A stretch of 64,000 nt of DNA from Candidatus Bathyarchaeota archaeon (GCA_013388905.1 JACAEI010000040.1:1-64000), one strand, 5' to 3'. Shown: positions 54,787-64,000, numbered from the stretch's first letter. The notes: generated by a model not told the origin, from the sequence alone. Numbers and translations: made by a program.

Positions 54787-55890
54787 TTATTTTTCAACCC
54801 ATCTTTTGTAAAGAATAACACCGATGCCATACAGAATTAAAGCGGAAATAGTCAGCGTCAATATAGGCAAAGCTAAATCTGCTAATGTGGCGTTTCGAAT
54901 CATTATGTCTCTTAATGCTTGAGCCGCGTAGGTCATCGGTATCACACGTCCGATTTGCTGCATGTAAGTCGGCAAATATTCTATTGGAAAATACATTCCA
55001 GTGAAGAATTGAAGCACTACAGCTATTGTGGTGGCTGCGTTTGACGCTTCTTGCGGTGCTCTGCCAATACATGATATTATCAAGCCTAAGGCTATACCAT
55101 TCATTGAGCCCAAGAAGAATATGGGAATCAGCAATGGAACATTCCAATTGAGCTTTGGATCAAGCAGAAATGCGGCTAAGAGTGCCATGACTAATATGGA
55201 TATGGCGGTTTGAACCAGAGCTGCAAGTGTCTTACCAAAAAGCATGTTTATCGGGCGAATGGGTGAAGCCCTAATCTTTTTGAGTGTGCCTTTTTCTCTT
55301 TCGTAAACAATAGCGCCGGTTGAAACGACCATGCTTGAAAACAAAAGTGGATAGGTTAACATGCCAGGAGTAATGTTTTCCTTATACCCTATCACTTGTG
55401 CTACTGCTGCAGATTCAGTTTTCACTGTTACTGGTTCAGTATAATTCTTAAATTGCTTTGAGAATTCTGAGAAAAAGGTTCGGACTCCATTGTCAATCAG
55501 TCTGAATACGTCAGGGCTTGTGCCATCTATTATAAGCGAGACATTCACTTGTCCATAGTTCATTAGATTCTCTGTGAAGTTTTCAGGGATTATCAAAACA
55601 GCACGCACATTGGTAGTGTTTAATTCTTTAAATGCTTCCGTTCTTTGAGTGAAATTCTTTAGGGTCAAGAATCCTGTCGCGTTAAGTCCTGATATCACGG
55701 CTTGAGTGACAGGTGTTTTTGTGTCTTCGTTTACTATTCCCAGGTTTGCGTTGAAGGGAATTTCTCTTCCAAAAATTGCTGTGAACAGCAGCAGCATCAT
55801 TACTGGGAATGCTATAGTCCAGAAAACTGTTCCTTTCTCTCTGAAAAATGTCTTGATATCTTTTACAGCTATTCCTATTATCGAATTCAT
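54787..55890 (-). CDS. ABC-2 type permease
   Basis: 367 residues: N-terminal helix after MNSIIGIAVKDIKTFFREKG, a large extracellular loop (about 50-190) and five further helices with EREKGTLKKIRASPI and MYFPIEYLPTYMQ. Exports drugs, lipids or antibiotics together with the upstream ATPase. The ATG at 55890 overlaps the ATPase stop by 1 nt and has GGAGG upstream; the longer open frame to 56025 is a shadow inside the ATPase gene. Confidence 0.92.
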   Translation of the reverse strand: MNSIIGIAVKDIKTFFREKGTVFWTIAFPVMMLLLFTAIFGREIPFNANLGIVNEDTKTPVTQAVISGLNATGFLTLKNFTQRTEAFKELNTTNVRAVLIIPENFTENLMNYGQVNVSLIIDGTSPDVFRLIDNGVRTFFSEFSKQFKNYTEPVTVKTESAAVAQVIGYKENITPGMLTYPLLFSSMVVSTGAIVYEREKGTLKKIRASPIRPINMLFGKTLAALVQTAISILVMALLAAFLLDPKLNWNVPLLIPIFFLGSMNGIALGLIISCIGRAPQEASNAATTIAVVLQFFTGMYFPIEYLPTYMQQIGRVIPMTYAAQALRDIMIRNATLADLALPILTLTISALILYGIGVILYKRWVEK

Positions 55891-56819
55891 CAAGATTCCT
55901 CCGCAAGTTTTCTTCCAGCCAATTTTATGAAAACGTCTTCCAAAGTTGGCTCGACAATCTCTATCTTCTCTGTGAGAATTCCCTGGGAAACTAGTTTGTT
56001 TGACACTTCTGCCATGATTTCCCAAGGGTTATTAGCAGAAACTCGGATTTCGTTGTCTATAACTGTGGTTTTGTATTCCTTAAGAACTGTAAGCGTCTTT
56101 TTTGTTTGTGAATTCTTCACTCTAATGTGTATGGCTGCATCTCCCCCAATCGTCTTTTTCAAAATGTATGGTTTGTCAAGTGCAACAATCTTTCCCTTGT
56201 CCATTATTGCTACTCTGTCGCAAATTTCATCAGCTTCATACATGTCATGTGTAGAAAGAAGAACGGTTTTTCCATAATTCTTAAAGTTTTTAATCATTTC
56301 CCAAAACTCTCTCTTAATGTTAGGGTCAAAACCCACAGTAGGTTCATCCAAAATCACAATAGGCGGGTCATGAATAACTGATGCTGCAAGATTTGCTCGT
56401 CTCTTCATTCCGCCAGACAATTGCTGAACTTTCCTATTCAAGAATTCGCCCACACCTAAAACCTTAGAGGAGAACTCCACTCGCTCCTTAAACTTCTTAG
56501 AACTCAGCGAATAAAGTGAAGCGGAAAAAGCAAAATTTTCTTTCACACTTAACAAGTCATAAAGCAACGTTTCTTGTGGGCAGAATCCAATCGAGGCGCG
56601 AACTTTCAAAGAGTCTTTAACTAAATCAAACCCGCGAATTGTAACTCTTCCACTGTCAAATGTTCTCAAACAACAGAGTATCTCCATCAAGGTGGTTTTG
56701 CCTGCACCGTTTGGACCTAATAATCCAAAGATTTCGCCTTCTTCAACTGCAAAAGAGACGCCATCAACTGCTTTGACTTCGCCATAATGCTTAACCAAAT
56801 CCTCAACTTCAATAATCAT
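55890..56819 (-). CDS. ABC-2 exporter ATPase
   Basis: 309 residues: Walker A LGPNGAGKTTLME (about 34-46), signature LSGGMKRRANLA, Walker B IVILDEPTVGFDP, switch His in LSTHD, and a C-terminal extension typical of DrrA/CcmA-like ATPases. It pairs with the adjacent ABC-2 permease through overlapping stop/start codons. Confidence 0.95.
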   Translation of the reverse strand: MIIEVEDLVKHYGEVKAVDGVSFAVEEGEIFGLLGPNGAGKTTLMEILCCLRTFDSGRVTIRGFDLVKDSLKVRASIGFCPQETLLYDLLSVKENFAFSASLYSLSSKKFKERVEFSSKVLGVGEFLNRKVQQLSGGMKRRANLAASVIHDPPIVILDEPTVGFDPNIKREFWEMIKNFKNYGKTVLLSTHDMYEADEICDRVAIMDKGKIVALDKPYILKKTIGGDAAIHIRVKNSQTKKTLTVLKEYKTTVIDNEIRVSANNPWEIMAEVSNKLVSQGILTEKIEIVEPTLEDVFIKLAGRKLAEES

Positions 56820-56841
56820 TCATTTCTTCACCGAATAACCT

Positions 56842-56865
56842 TGACAGTCTTGCCATGTTTTGTCA
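56842..56865. promoter_or_regulatory. inverted repeat next to ABC exporter promoter
   Basis: TGACA and TGTCA separated by 14 nt, lying between a minus-strand TATA (TTTTTATAATG, 56869-56879) and the ATPase ATG, at the expected transcript start. Possible operator for the exporter. Confidence 0.3.
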
Positions 56866-57024
56866 GCATTATAAAAACGTTGCTTTACTAGACAGATTTA
56901 AGATATGTCAAGTTTGACGCAAAACATGTTTCTGGTTTTAAGGGGAAAGACATTTTGGATTACGTTTTTTCCAAAATACATATTACGAATAGAAGCGCAT
57001 TCTACATTAATAGTTGGTTGGCGA

Positions 57025-57432
57025 ATGGTGACATATCCAAAGCTAAAGGTAACATTGCTTACGGGACGCACAATCGAGCAAGGCGTGGGAAAAGAGCGGG
57101 GTAAAACTTCCCAAGAATACGTAGAAAGCGTTTCAGTCTGCTTCATCGACCCTGAAGATTTAAAGAAACTTGGAATCAAGGAAAAAACAAACGTGCTTGT
57201 TTCAACAAAATATGGTTCAGTTGTTGTTAAGGCGTTAAAATCTTTGAGAGGTCCACATTCTGGAGTAATCTACATTCCTTATGGTCCATGGGCAAACGTC
57301 ATTGTGGACCCGGAAACACACAGCATAGGAATGCCCTCTTTAAAGGGAATTTCAGCAGAAATTGAGCCAGCTCCAGATAAGCCTCTCCTAAGCCTAGAAG
57401 AACTGCTTAATGAACAGTTCAGGAAGGATTAG
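57025..57432 (+). CDS. fwdD: formylmethanofuran dehydrogenase subunit D
   Basis: Molybdopterin dinucleotide-binding subunit, 135 residues: VTLLTGRTIEQGVGKERGK...EYVESVSVCFIDPEDLKKLGI, then GPHSGVIYIPYGPWANVIVD. First gene of the fwdDBAC-mch operon, the H4MPT C1 branch. ATG 57025 chosen (GTG 57028 also possible); the frame extends to 56905, but that part does not resemble FwdD. A TATA-like AAATACATATTA lies about 45 nt upstream. Confidence 0.92.
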   Translation: MVTYPKLKVTLLTGRTIEQGVGKERGKTSQEYVESVSVCFIDPEDLKKLGIKEKTNVLVSTKYGSVVVKALKSLRGPHSGVIYIPYGPWANVIVDPETHSIGMPSLKGISAEIEPAPDKPLLSLEELLNEQFRKD

Positions 57433-57433
57433 C

Positions 57434-58894
57434 ATGTTAGTTGTTAAAGCTGTAACATGTCCTGTCTGTGGAAGTCTATGCGACGATATAGAACTGACGA
57501 TCCAAAATGGTAGAATAGTTAAAGTTAAAAAAGGCTGCGCCATGTGTGAATCAAAATTTTTAGGCTATAATGGCGAACATAGAGTTTTGAAGCCGCTCAT
57601 AAGGAAAAATGGAAAACTTGTTAAAACAACGGTTAAAGAAGCCGTTAAGAGAGCAGCGGAAATTCTTGCTGAAGCAAACTACCCAATATTATATGGATGG
57701 AGCTCAACAAGCTGCGAAGCCATGCGCGTGGGTCTTGAACTTGCTGAGGAAGTTGGAGGAGTAATTGACAACACTTCAGTAATATGTCATGGACCCTCGA
57801 TTTTGAGCATCCAAGATGTCGGCATTCCCTCGTGCACGCTTGGACAGATTAGGCATAGGGCTGACCTTGTCATTTATTGGGGAAGCGACCCATGGAGTGC
57901 TCACCCAAGGCATATTGAAAGATACACAGCCTTTTCTCAAGGAAGATTTGAGAATAGCGCATGGAGAGGATACTTAACTAAACTTAAGGCTTCTCAGGTT
58001 AGGAAGAAAATTGAAAGTGCTGTTAGAAGAGTGTTTCTAAAAGAGAAGCCTTCTGTTTCCGTGTATATTAGGCGTGGGCCTCCTCCCACAATTTTGAGAG
58101 AAGGAAGAAAACTTGTAGTTATTGATGTTAGGAGAACAAGGTCTGCTCAAATGGCAGATTATTTCATTCAAGTTGAGCCTAACAAGGATTATGAACTTTT
58201 GCAAGCTTTCAGAGCTCTGATTCGTGACGAAGAACTGGAAGTTAACGAAGTTGCGGGGGTTCCAGTGGAATATTTGGAAGAAGTTGCAGACGTGATGATT
58301 GGATGCAATTTTGGAATACTGTTTTTTGGGTTGGGACTCACAATGAGTAGTGGCAAACTGCGAAACATAGACGCAGCGCTTTCTTTGATTCGAGATTTGA
58401 ATATGCGAACGAAATTCGCAATAATGCCCATGCGTGGACATTTCAACGTTACTGGCGCAAATACAGTTTTTACATGGCAAAGTGGCTATCCATACGCAGT
58501 GGATTTTTCGCTGGGCTATCCACGTTATAATCCTGGAGAAACATCTGTCGTCGACGTTCTTCTACGCAAAGAATCTGATGCAGCCTTAATTATTGCTTCA
58601 GACCCAGTTGCGAATTTTCCGCGAAAGGCTGTAGAGCATTTGGTTAAAAATCCGCTGATTGTTATTGATCCTCATATGAATGCAACTGCCCAGATGGCTG
58701 ATGTTGTCTTTCCTTCTACCTTTGTTGGGATAGAAGCGAGTGGAACAGCTTATCGTATGGATCATGTGCCGCTTCCTTTGAAGAAGGTTGTTGAACCGCC
58801 TCAAGGAGTGCTTACAGATGAAGAAATTCTGCGCAGAATTCTCTCTGAAGTTAAGAAGATGAGAAAGAAAAAGCAAGGAGAGATAACAGCATAA
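57434..58894 (+). CDS. fwdB: formylmethanofuran dehydrogenase subunit B
   Basis: Catalytic Mo/W subunit reducing CO2 to formate. About 486 residues: N-terminal CPVCGSLCDDIEL and CAMC for the 4Fe-4S cluster, NTSVICHGPS supplying the metal-ligand Cys (not selenocysteine), YWGSDPWSAHPRH, and IDPHMNATAQMADVVFPST. ATG 57434 lies 1 nt after the fwdD stop with GGAAGG upstream. Overlaps fwdA by 1 nt. Confidence 0.95.
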   Translation: MLVVKAVTCPVCGSLCDDIELTIQNGRIVKVKKGCAMCESKFLGYNGEHRVLKPLIRKNGKLVKTTVKEAVKRAAEILAEANYPILYGWSSTSCEAMRVGLELAEEVGGVIDNTSVICHGPSILSIQDVGIPSCTLGQIRHRADLVIYWGSDPWSAHPRHIERYTAFSQGRFENSAWRGYLTKLKASQVRKKIESAVRRVFLKEKPSVSVYIRRGPPPTILREGRKLVVIDVRRTRSAQMADYFIQVEPNKDYELLQAFRALIRDEELEVNEVAGVPVEYLEEVADVMIGCNFGILFFGLGLTMSSGKLRNIDAALSLIRDLNMRTKFAIMPMRGHFNVTGANTVFTWQSGYPYAVDFSLGYPRYNPGETSVVDVLLRKESDAALIIASDPVANFPRKAVEHLVKNPLIVIDPHMNATAQMADVVFPSTFVGIEASGTAYRMDHVPLPLKKVVEPPQGVLTDEEILRRILSEVKKMRKKKQGEITA

Positions 58895-60585
58895 TGGAGC
58901 TTCTAATAAGAAACGGCTTGGTCTTCGACCCAATCAACGGCGTTAAGGGCGAAAAAATGGACATTGCAGTTAGCAACAGCAAAATAGTTGAAAAGATAAA
59001 CGAGCGTAAAGCTAGGAAAATTGATGCTTCCGGAATGATTGTTATGCCAGGTGGCGTTGACATTCACACTCATATTGCAGGTTCAGAAGTGAACACAGGA
59101 AGGCTTCTTAGACCAGAAGACCATTTTAAAGATTTTGAACGCAAAACCTCTGCAACAAGGTCTGGTGTGGGCTATTCGATTCCCTCCACCTTCACAACTG
59201 GCTATCGTTATGCGAGGATGGGTTACACTACAATAATGAATCCTTCCATGCCCCCTTTAGAGGCTAAGCATACGCATGAGGAATTAAGCGACACGCCAAT
59301 GGTTGATAAGGCGAGTTACCCGCTTCTTGGCGACTGGTGGTTTGTGCTTGAATATCTAAAAGATGGAAAAATCGAAGAATGCGCAAGATACATTGCTTGG
59401 ATGATGACTTCTACGAAAGGCTACGCCATCAAAATCGTCAACCCAGGCGGATTAGAAGCATGGGGATTCGGCCACAACGTCAGCAGTTTAGATGACCATG
59501 TTCCATGTTTCTGCATCACACCGCGAGAGATAATCCGAGGGCTATGCAAAGTAAATAAGTTGCTAAATTTGCCTCATACAATTCATGTTCACACGAACAA
59601 TCTTGGCAAGCCAGGCAATTATCAAACAGCCTTAGAAACCATGCGGTGCGTTGAGGATTTAGCTGATGGAAACAAACCTGCAATTCACATTACTCACTGT
59701 CAGTTCAGCGGTTTCAAAGGTGATGATTGGGCGTCGCTGCAGTCTGGGGCAGAAGAAATCGCCAACTACGTTAACGCACATTCACATGCAACTTTGGACA
59801 TGGGTCAAGTCATATTTACAGACACAACAACTATGACGGCAGACGGGCCATTCCAATACACACTTTATGAGCTTAGCGGAAACAAATGGGTAAACCACGA
59901 TGTAGAAACTGAAACAAGCGCGGGCATTGTGCCATTCAAATATCGCCGCAAAAGCTACGTCCATGCGGTTCAATGGTCCATAGGCTTGGAGCTAGCCCTA
60001 CTAATAAAAGACCCATGGAAAATATTTATGACAACGGATCATCCAAACGGCGGTCCATTCACTTCCTATCCAAGAATTATTGCTTGGCTTATGAGCAAAA
60101 AAGCTAGAGAAGCAACGTTAAAGAGAATTAATCCCAAAGCGAGGAGCCGAAGTCTTCTTCCTTCCATAGACCGTGAATTAAGCTTTTACGAAATTGCAAT
60201 CGTTACGCGTGCTGGACAAGCAAAAGCCTTGGGACTTGCTAACAAGGGGCATCTTGGCGTTGGGGCAGATGCAGACATAGCCATATATAACGTGAATCCA
60301 GAGAAAACTGACCCTTCTAGGAAATATAAGCGTGTAAGAAGAGCATTCAAGCGAGCTGCTTACACGGTTAAAGGCGGCAAAATAGTTGTTAAAGATGGCG
60401 AAATACTGAGGCATGTGGAAGGCGCCACCATTTGGCTGGATGTGCAATCGTCTCAGCCTGTGCGAATAACTGATGATATGAAGAGAAGATTTAGAGAATA
60501 CTGGACCGTTGAATACGAGAACTATCCAGTGGCAGATGATTATCTCAAAATTTCAAACCCTATACCCATAAAGGCTAGTGTCTAG
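58894..60585 (+). CDS. fwdA: formylmethanofuran dehydrogenase subunit A
   Basis: Amidohydrolase-type subunit condensing formate with methanofuran. 563 residues: metal ligands GGVDIHTHIAGSE (HxH, about 54), modified-Lys region GYAIKIVNPGG, HVHTNNLGKPGN, HITHCQFSGF and MTTDHPNGG (Asp). Full length and in tight operon context. Confidence 0.97.
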   Translation: MELLIRNGLVFDPINGVKGEKMDIAVSNSKIVEKINERKARKIDASGMIVMPGGVDIHTHIAGSEVNTGRLLRPEDHFKDFERKTSATRSGVGYSIPSTFTTGYRYARMGYTTIMNPSMPPLEAKHTHEELSDTPMVDKASYPLLGDWWFVLEYLKDGKIEECARYIAWMMTSTKGYAIKIVNPGGLEAWGFGHNVSSLDDHVPCFCITPREIIRGLCKVNKLLNLPHTIHVHTNNLGKPGNYQTALETMRCVEDLADGNKPAIHITHCQFSGFKGDDWASLQSGAEEIANYVNAHSHATLDMGQVIFTDTTTMTADGPFQYTLYELSGNKWVNHDVETETSAGIVPFKYRRKSYVHAVQWSIGLELALLIKDPWKIFMTTDHPNGGPFTSYPRIIAWLMSKKAREATLKRINPKARSRSLLPSIDRELSFYEIAIVTRAGQAKALGLANKGHLGVGADADIAIYNVNPEKTDPSRKYKRVRRAFKRAAYTVKGGKIVVKDGEILRHVEGATIWLDVQSSQPVRITDDMKRRFREYWTVEYENYPVADDYLKISNPIPIKASV

Positions 60586-60586
60586 A

Positions 60587-61414
60587 ATGATTAAACTCTC
60601 TCCAATAAAGGAATTTAAATTTCCAATAATTGCCGAATGTCTAAACCCAGACATTTTCGCTAGCAAAACACTTGAAGAAATAGCAAAGTTAGAAATTTGG
60701 GAAGGAAACAAACCCAAACAACTCAGCGAGCTTTTCAAGGTTGAGGAAAACAAGACAGAAAATCAGCCAGAACAAGAAGAAGCAATAACTATTCAAGGCA
60801 ACTTAAGCAAAATTCGAAGAATAGGCGCTGGCATGAAAAACGGATAAATAGTTATTCACGGCGATACTGGCATGCACCTTGGCGAGGAAATGAAGGGTGG
60901 AAAAATAACAGTGCACGGAAACGTAGATAGCTGGGCTGGTGCAATGATGAAAAATGGAACAATCGAAATTCTTGGAAACGCTGGCAACTATTTAGGTGCT
61001 CCATACCGCGGATGTAGCGAAGGTATACATGGAGGAAAGATAGTCGTTCATGGAAATGTTGGCACAGAAGCAGGCGCCCACATGCATGGAGGCATAATAA
61101 AAATTTATGGTTCTGCAGCCCAGTTTGTTGGTTTTCGTATGTGTGATGGAACAATATACGTTCAAAAAGACGCTGAACCGAGAGTAGGCGCTTGCATGAC
61201 TGGAGGCAAAATCGTTATAGGCGGTTTCTTGGAGTCTGTTTTGCCCTCTTTCACGATAGATGGCATTAGAGGAAAAGTCAAAATTGAAGAGAATGAAGTG
61301 GCTGAAGGACCTTTCTATCTTTTTGTTGGCGACCGTGTGGAGAATGGCGAGGGCAAACTTTATGTTTCTAAAATGAAGAATCCTCATCTAAGCCATTACG
61401 AAAAATACTTGTAA
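60587..61414 (+). pseudogene. fwdC: fwdC interrupted by an in-frame TAA
   Basis: Formylmethanofuran dehydrogenase subunit C (GltB-C-like beta-helix). The frame from ATG 60587 reads to GAGMKNG and then meets TAA at 60845-60847. The same frame continues without loss as IVIHGDTGMHLGEEMKGG and the repeated GG-x-I-x-V-x-G-N helix turns to 61414, about 275 codons in all. The stop stands where Glu or Lys is usual in this repeat (GG-E/K-I). The gene may be a fresh point mutant, an assembly error, or decoded by readthrough. Neighbours are intact. Confidence 0.85.
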
Positions 61415-61428
61415 AGAAGGAGCGTTTC

Positions 61429-62394
61429 ATGAAACAAGCCTTAAGCGTTAATCGCCTAGCATGGAAGCTTTTAGAGAAATTATGCGAAAATCCAGAGTAT
61501 TATGGGATTAAAATTGAAAAGACAAGTTCTGGCACGACCATTGTAGATGCTGGAATAACCGCCAAGGGAGGGTTCCAAGCAGGAAAACTTGTGACCGAAA
61601 TTTGTATGGGTGCTTGCGGAAAAGCCAGAATAGTTTGTAGGCGATATGGCAAGCTTGAGCTTCCTTCCATATTCGTTTATTCTGACCATCCAATTATTGC
61701 TACTTTGGGTTCACAGTATGCGGGATGGCAAATAAAAGAAGACAACTATTTTGCGATAGGTTCGGGACCAGCAAGAGCCTTAGCCCTAAAACCCCGAGAC
61801 ATTTACGAAAAAATCGGGTATCGAGATGATTTCGATAAGGCAGTTGTGGTTCTGGAAACCGATAAGCATCCACCAGAAAAACTGTTAGAACGCCTCTTGA
61901 AAGATTGCAATGTGCAGCATGAAGATTTAGCAGTGATTTTGACTCCAACAGCCAGTATAGCCGGCGCAACACAAGTTTCTGGGCGAATTGTTGAAACTGG
62001 GATTCACAAGCTTGGAAAAATCGGTTTAGACCCGAATGTAATTGTTTATGCGTGGGGAATCGCTCCAATAGCGCCTATTCATCCAAAGTTTGTGAAAGCA
62101 ATGGCGAGAACTAATGATGCGATTCTTTATGGCGGTATAGCCTATTACACAGTTGAGTATGAAAACGAGGAAGAGCTGAAATCGATTATAGCAAAAGCTC
62201 CGTCTAACGCTTCTAAAAGCTATGGAAAACCTTTCATAGAAATCTTTAAAGAAGCCAACTACGACTTCTATAAAATTGACCCGAGTCTATTTGCTCCAGC
62301 TGTAATCACCCTAAACAATATGAAAACGGGCAACACGTTCCAAAACGGCGAAATAAATGTTGATGCATTGAAAAAATCCTTTGGCTTTATTTGA
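61429..62394 (+). CDS. mch: methenyltetrahydromethanopterin cyclohydrolase
   Basis: Interconverts formyl- and methenyl-H4MPT, the step after Fwd/Ftr. 321 residues: LSVNRLAWKLLEKL opening, GGFQAGKLVTEICMGACGKA, YAGWQIKEDNYFAIGSGPARAL and VYAWGIAPIAPIHPKFVKAMARTNDAILYGG. Full length, with AAGGAG upstream. 14 nt after fwdC, so co-transcribed. Confidence 0.97.
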   Translation: MKQALSVNRLAWKLLEKLCENPEYYGIKIEKTSSGTTIVDAGITAKGGFQAGKLVTEICMGACGKARIVCRRYGKLELPSIFVYSDHPIIATLGSQYAGWQIKEDNYFAIGSGPARALALKPRDIYEKIGYRDDFDKAVVVLETDKHPPEKLLERLLKDCNVQHEDLAVILTPTASIAGATQVSGRIVETGIHKLGKIGLDPNVIVYAWGIAPIAPIHPKFVKAMARTNDAILYGGIAYYTVEYENEEELKSIIAKAPSNASKSYGKPFIEIFKEANYDFYKIDPSLFAPAVITLNNMKTGNTFQNGEINVDALKKSFGFI

Positions 62395-62953
62395 GGAATT
62401 TAAAACCAATCTTCACCGTTTTTGCCAACGAGTAGCCTATTGGAATAGTGTACAACGCCAGCGTAATGTTAAAAATTGTTACCAATGGAACATAACCAAT
62501 TATTACAGCCTCTTGTAAGCCGTAACCTACAGGAGGAGGAAAGCGAAGGAGAACATAGTTCAAGATAGCCATAACAATAGTTCTAAACACAGTACCAAAT
62601 GTCGTGAACAAAGAAGCAATGACAGCTTCGTTTTCAAAAGAACGTCTCTCAATTGCAATTTTCACTAAGCCTATACCTAAAAGCATGCTTAAAATGGCTG
62701 CCAAATTATACAATGGGCCAGTCGGAAGGCCCCCCGGAAACAAGACAAGCAATGCTACAGTGTTAATCAAGGCTATCAAAATTCCTACTCCAGTTCCGAA
62801 AAGTAGGAACGCTGTCACTATGGGTATTTCCCATATCTGATAATAAAGAAAAGGTGCGTATGGAGCTGGAAACTTGATAGGAGACAGATTGAGTGCAATA
62901 GTAAGCGCAGCAAATATGATTACAGCTGCAATGGCTTTGGTGTTCACTTTCAC
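62387..62953 (-). CDS. ECF transporter S component-like membrane protein 2
   Basis: 188 residues, about six helices: TKAIAAVIIFAALTIALNLSPIKFPAPYAPFLYYQIWEIPIVTAFLL and GYGLQEAVIIGYVPLVTIFNITLALYTIPIGYSL. Resembles riboflavin or related vitamin-binding ECF S components. Convergent with mch, overlapping by 8 nt. Substrate unassigned. Confidence 0.75.
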   Translation of the reverse strand: MKVNTKAIAAVIIFAALTIALNLSPIKFPAPYAPFLYYQIWEIPIVTAFLLFGTGVGILIALINTVALLVLFPGGLPTGPLYNLAAILSMLLGIGLVKIAIERRSFENEAVIASLFTTFGTVFRTIVMAILNYVLLRFPPPVGYGLQEAVIIGYVPLVTIFNITLALYTIPIGYSLAKTVKIGFKFLK

Positions 62954-63085
62954 CCCCCCTGATTATGGTAGCTGTTGTATTTGTCATAATTATTTAAGAG
63001 TAGCTACTTAAAAAAGAGTATAGTGCTCGTGAAAAAGTTGAGAAATAAATATGTCTTCTGCTTATCTTCCTATTGGGAAATTTGA

Positions 63086-64000
63086 TTGTCTGAAACCTTG
63101 AAACTCTCCTCAAAAGAAGTTAAAAGCCGGCTTGAAAAAGAAACAAGCACAATTTTCATTCCAGTTCATTCCCGAGCTCAAAAATTAGTTGATGAAATGC
63201 GCCGAGCACTGGAGAATCTCATCGATGCGAGTAAAATGCTTCTGGAAAATAGCCAAAAAGAAATTGAAAAAAGGAACATGAAGACTTATGGAAGAGCCAG
63301 AGCCTTAAACAAGCTTGCACGCATGTTTCTTGACCGAATGCGCCAGATTAAAGTTCCAGACAATGTCACATATGATAGTTTTAACAGTTTTGTCCAAGAA
63401 ACCCAAAGAGCTCTTATGGTTACTGAAGTTGATGTCAGAAATTGGTTTTCAAGAATCTCTCCATTCTTCATCATTGACAGACGAAGGTTCCTAACAGTTT
63501 TCGAAAAATCAAAAGAATTGCTGAAAGATATGACTAGCTTCTTAACAAAAGAGTATGTTAAAACTAAAACTTTGGAAGAAACTTTTCAGCTTATAGATAG
63601 ACTTAGAAGCCTTAAAGAACAACAAACAACGCTTAAAGAGCAGAAATTGAAGGCTGAAAATGAAAAGGCTCGTGTTGAAAAGGAAATAGCTGAAACACAG
63701 CAAAAAATGGCTGAACTGAAAAACAAAGGAGCTGTCAGCCAACTCAACCAGACAAACATGGAAATTGACGCCTTAAGCAAGGAAGTAAAACATGCCTTAC
63801 AGCATCTATGGAAGCCCTTCATAAAACTTCAAGCATTAAGCCTTCATGGTGGGGGTAGCGGCTTAACACAAGAAGAGGTTAAGAAACTCGGGCAATACTT
63901 GGAAAATCCTTTCGAAGCCTTAGCATCGGAAGAGCCCAGCTATTCGCTTTTAAGACAGATTTTGCAAAAAGCATCTCGTCTAATGGCAGATAAAAAGCTA
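63086..64000 (+). CDS. partial coiled-coil protein, runs off the window
   Basis: 305 codons visible with no stop. N-terminal helical domain (FIPVHSRAQKLVDEMRRALENL), a central region (NWFSRISPFFIIDRRRF), then a coiled coil rich in Glu, Lys and Gln at about 165-225, then a mixed C-terminal part with GGGSGLTQEEVKKLGQYL. Not recognised; could be a structural or chromosome-associated protein. TTG start; GGGA upstream. Confidence 0.7.
   Translation, partial: MSETLKLSSKEVKSRLEKETSTIFIPVHSRAQKLVDEMRRALENLIDASKMLLENSQKEIEKRNMKTYGRARALNKLARMFLDRMRQIKVPDNVTYDSFNSFVQETQRALMVTEVDVRNWFSRISPFFIIDRRRFLTVFEKSKELLKDMTSFLTKEYVKTKTLEETFQLIDRLRSLKEQQTTLKEQKLKAENEKARVEKEIAETQQKMAELKNKGAVSQLNQTNMEIDALSKEVKHALQHLWKPFIKLQALSLHGGGSGLTQEEVKKLGQYLENPFEALASEEPSYSLLRQILQKASRLMADKKL

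Noticed and set aside
54787-56025. 412-codon reading of the ABC-2 permease
   Set aside because: The first 45 codons overlap the ATPase C-terminus and lack a ribosome site; the ATG at 55890 has GGAGG and overlaps the ATPase stop.
60845-60847. TAA as a reassigned sense codon
   Set aside because: TAA terminates several intact genes in the window, including Nre and the cdvB paralogue, so genome-wide reassignment is not supported.
1-64000. CRISPR arrays and insertion sequences
   Set aside because: No regularly spaced repeat array and no transposase frame was found on either strand.

Overview
The window reads as archaeal chromosome of the TACK type, most probably a Bathyarchaeia-like lineage. It carries archaeal AlaRS and TyrRS, TiaS, Pelota, archaeal DnaG, Tsr3, Nre and NucS/EndoMS. 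It has a complete CdvA/ESCRT-III/Vps4 cluster, and CdvA argues against Euryarchaeota and Asgard. It also has tetrahydromethanopterin C1 genes (formylmethanofuran dehydrogenase FwdDBAC, Mch) and an HdrA fused to an MvhD-like domain, with no methyl-CoM reductase in view. Genes are densely packed, usually with GGAGG/GGTG ribosome binding sites 7-9 nt before the start and oligo-T terminators. The taxonomic call is an inference from gene content.

Layout. 0.1-7.6 kb: a DUF2207-like membrane protein with an extraordinary Cys-Ala tail, alaS, small membrane proteins (one FUN14) and tiaS. 7.6-11.9 kb: RAM-domain protein, nnr, tsr3, macrodomain and CBS proteins. 11.9-14.1 kb: a decayed integrative element inserted at the 3' end of the RNase P RNA gene, bounded by an 18-bp direct repeat and holding a nuclease-like cargo gene and a broken tyrosine recombinase. 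14.2-24.4 kb: AK6/Fap7-like kinase, ZIP transporter, tRNA thiolation enzyme, Pelota, a B-family DNA polymerase with a destroyed proofreading site, DnaG, a Toprim protein and TyrRS. 24.5-33.4 kb: an unknown protein plus a B12-radical SAM pair, tRNA-Asp, Nre, an antiporter pseudogene, an ABC importer with fused permease domains, and pyrophosphatase. 33.4-44.5 kb: metallo-beta-lactamase protein, NucS, methyltransferase, polyferredoxin-HdrA, amino acid permease, Lhr-type helicase and a class II amidotransferase. 45.1-48.7 kb: cell division cluster (cdvB paralogue, cdvA, cdvB, cdvC). 48.8-53.7 kb: MobB, a wHTH protein, three paralogous nucleotidyltransferases and an ECF S component. 53.8-62.95 kb: CitG-like protein, ABC-2 exporter, fwdDBAC-mch and a second ECF S component. 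The window ends inside a coiled-coil gene.

Functional links. MobB, Fwd, Mch and HdrA belong to the molybdenum/tungsten-dependent H4MPT C1 branch and its electron bifurcation. The Cdv genes form one division module. PolB, DnaG, NucS, Nre and the Lhr helicase form a replication/repair set spread over the window.

The most unusual signals are these. (1) Three genes (dnaG, a nucleotidyltransferase and a small membrane protein) have no ATG/GTG/TTG where homology or the ribosome binding site requires a start, but have ACG exactly 7 nt after a GGTG core; cdvB similarly appears to start at ATT. (2) An in-frame TAA interrupts fwdC inside an otherwise intact operon. (3) PolB has lost its exonuclease carboxylates but keeps its polymerase motifs. 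(4) An element integrated at rnpB rather than at a tRNA gene.
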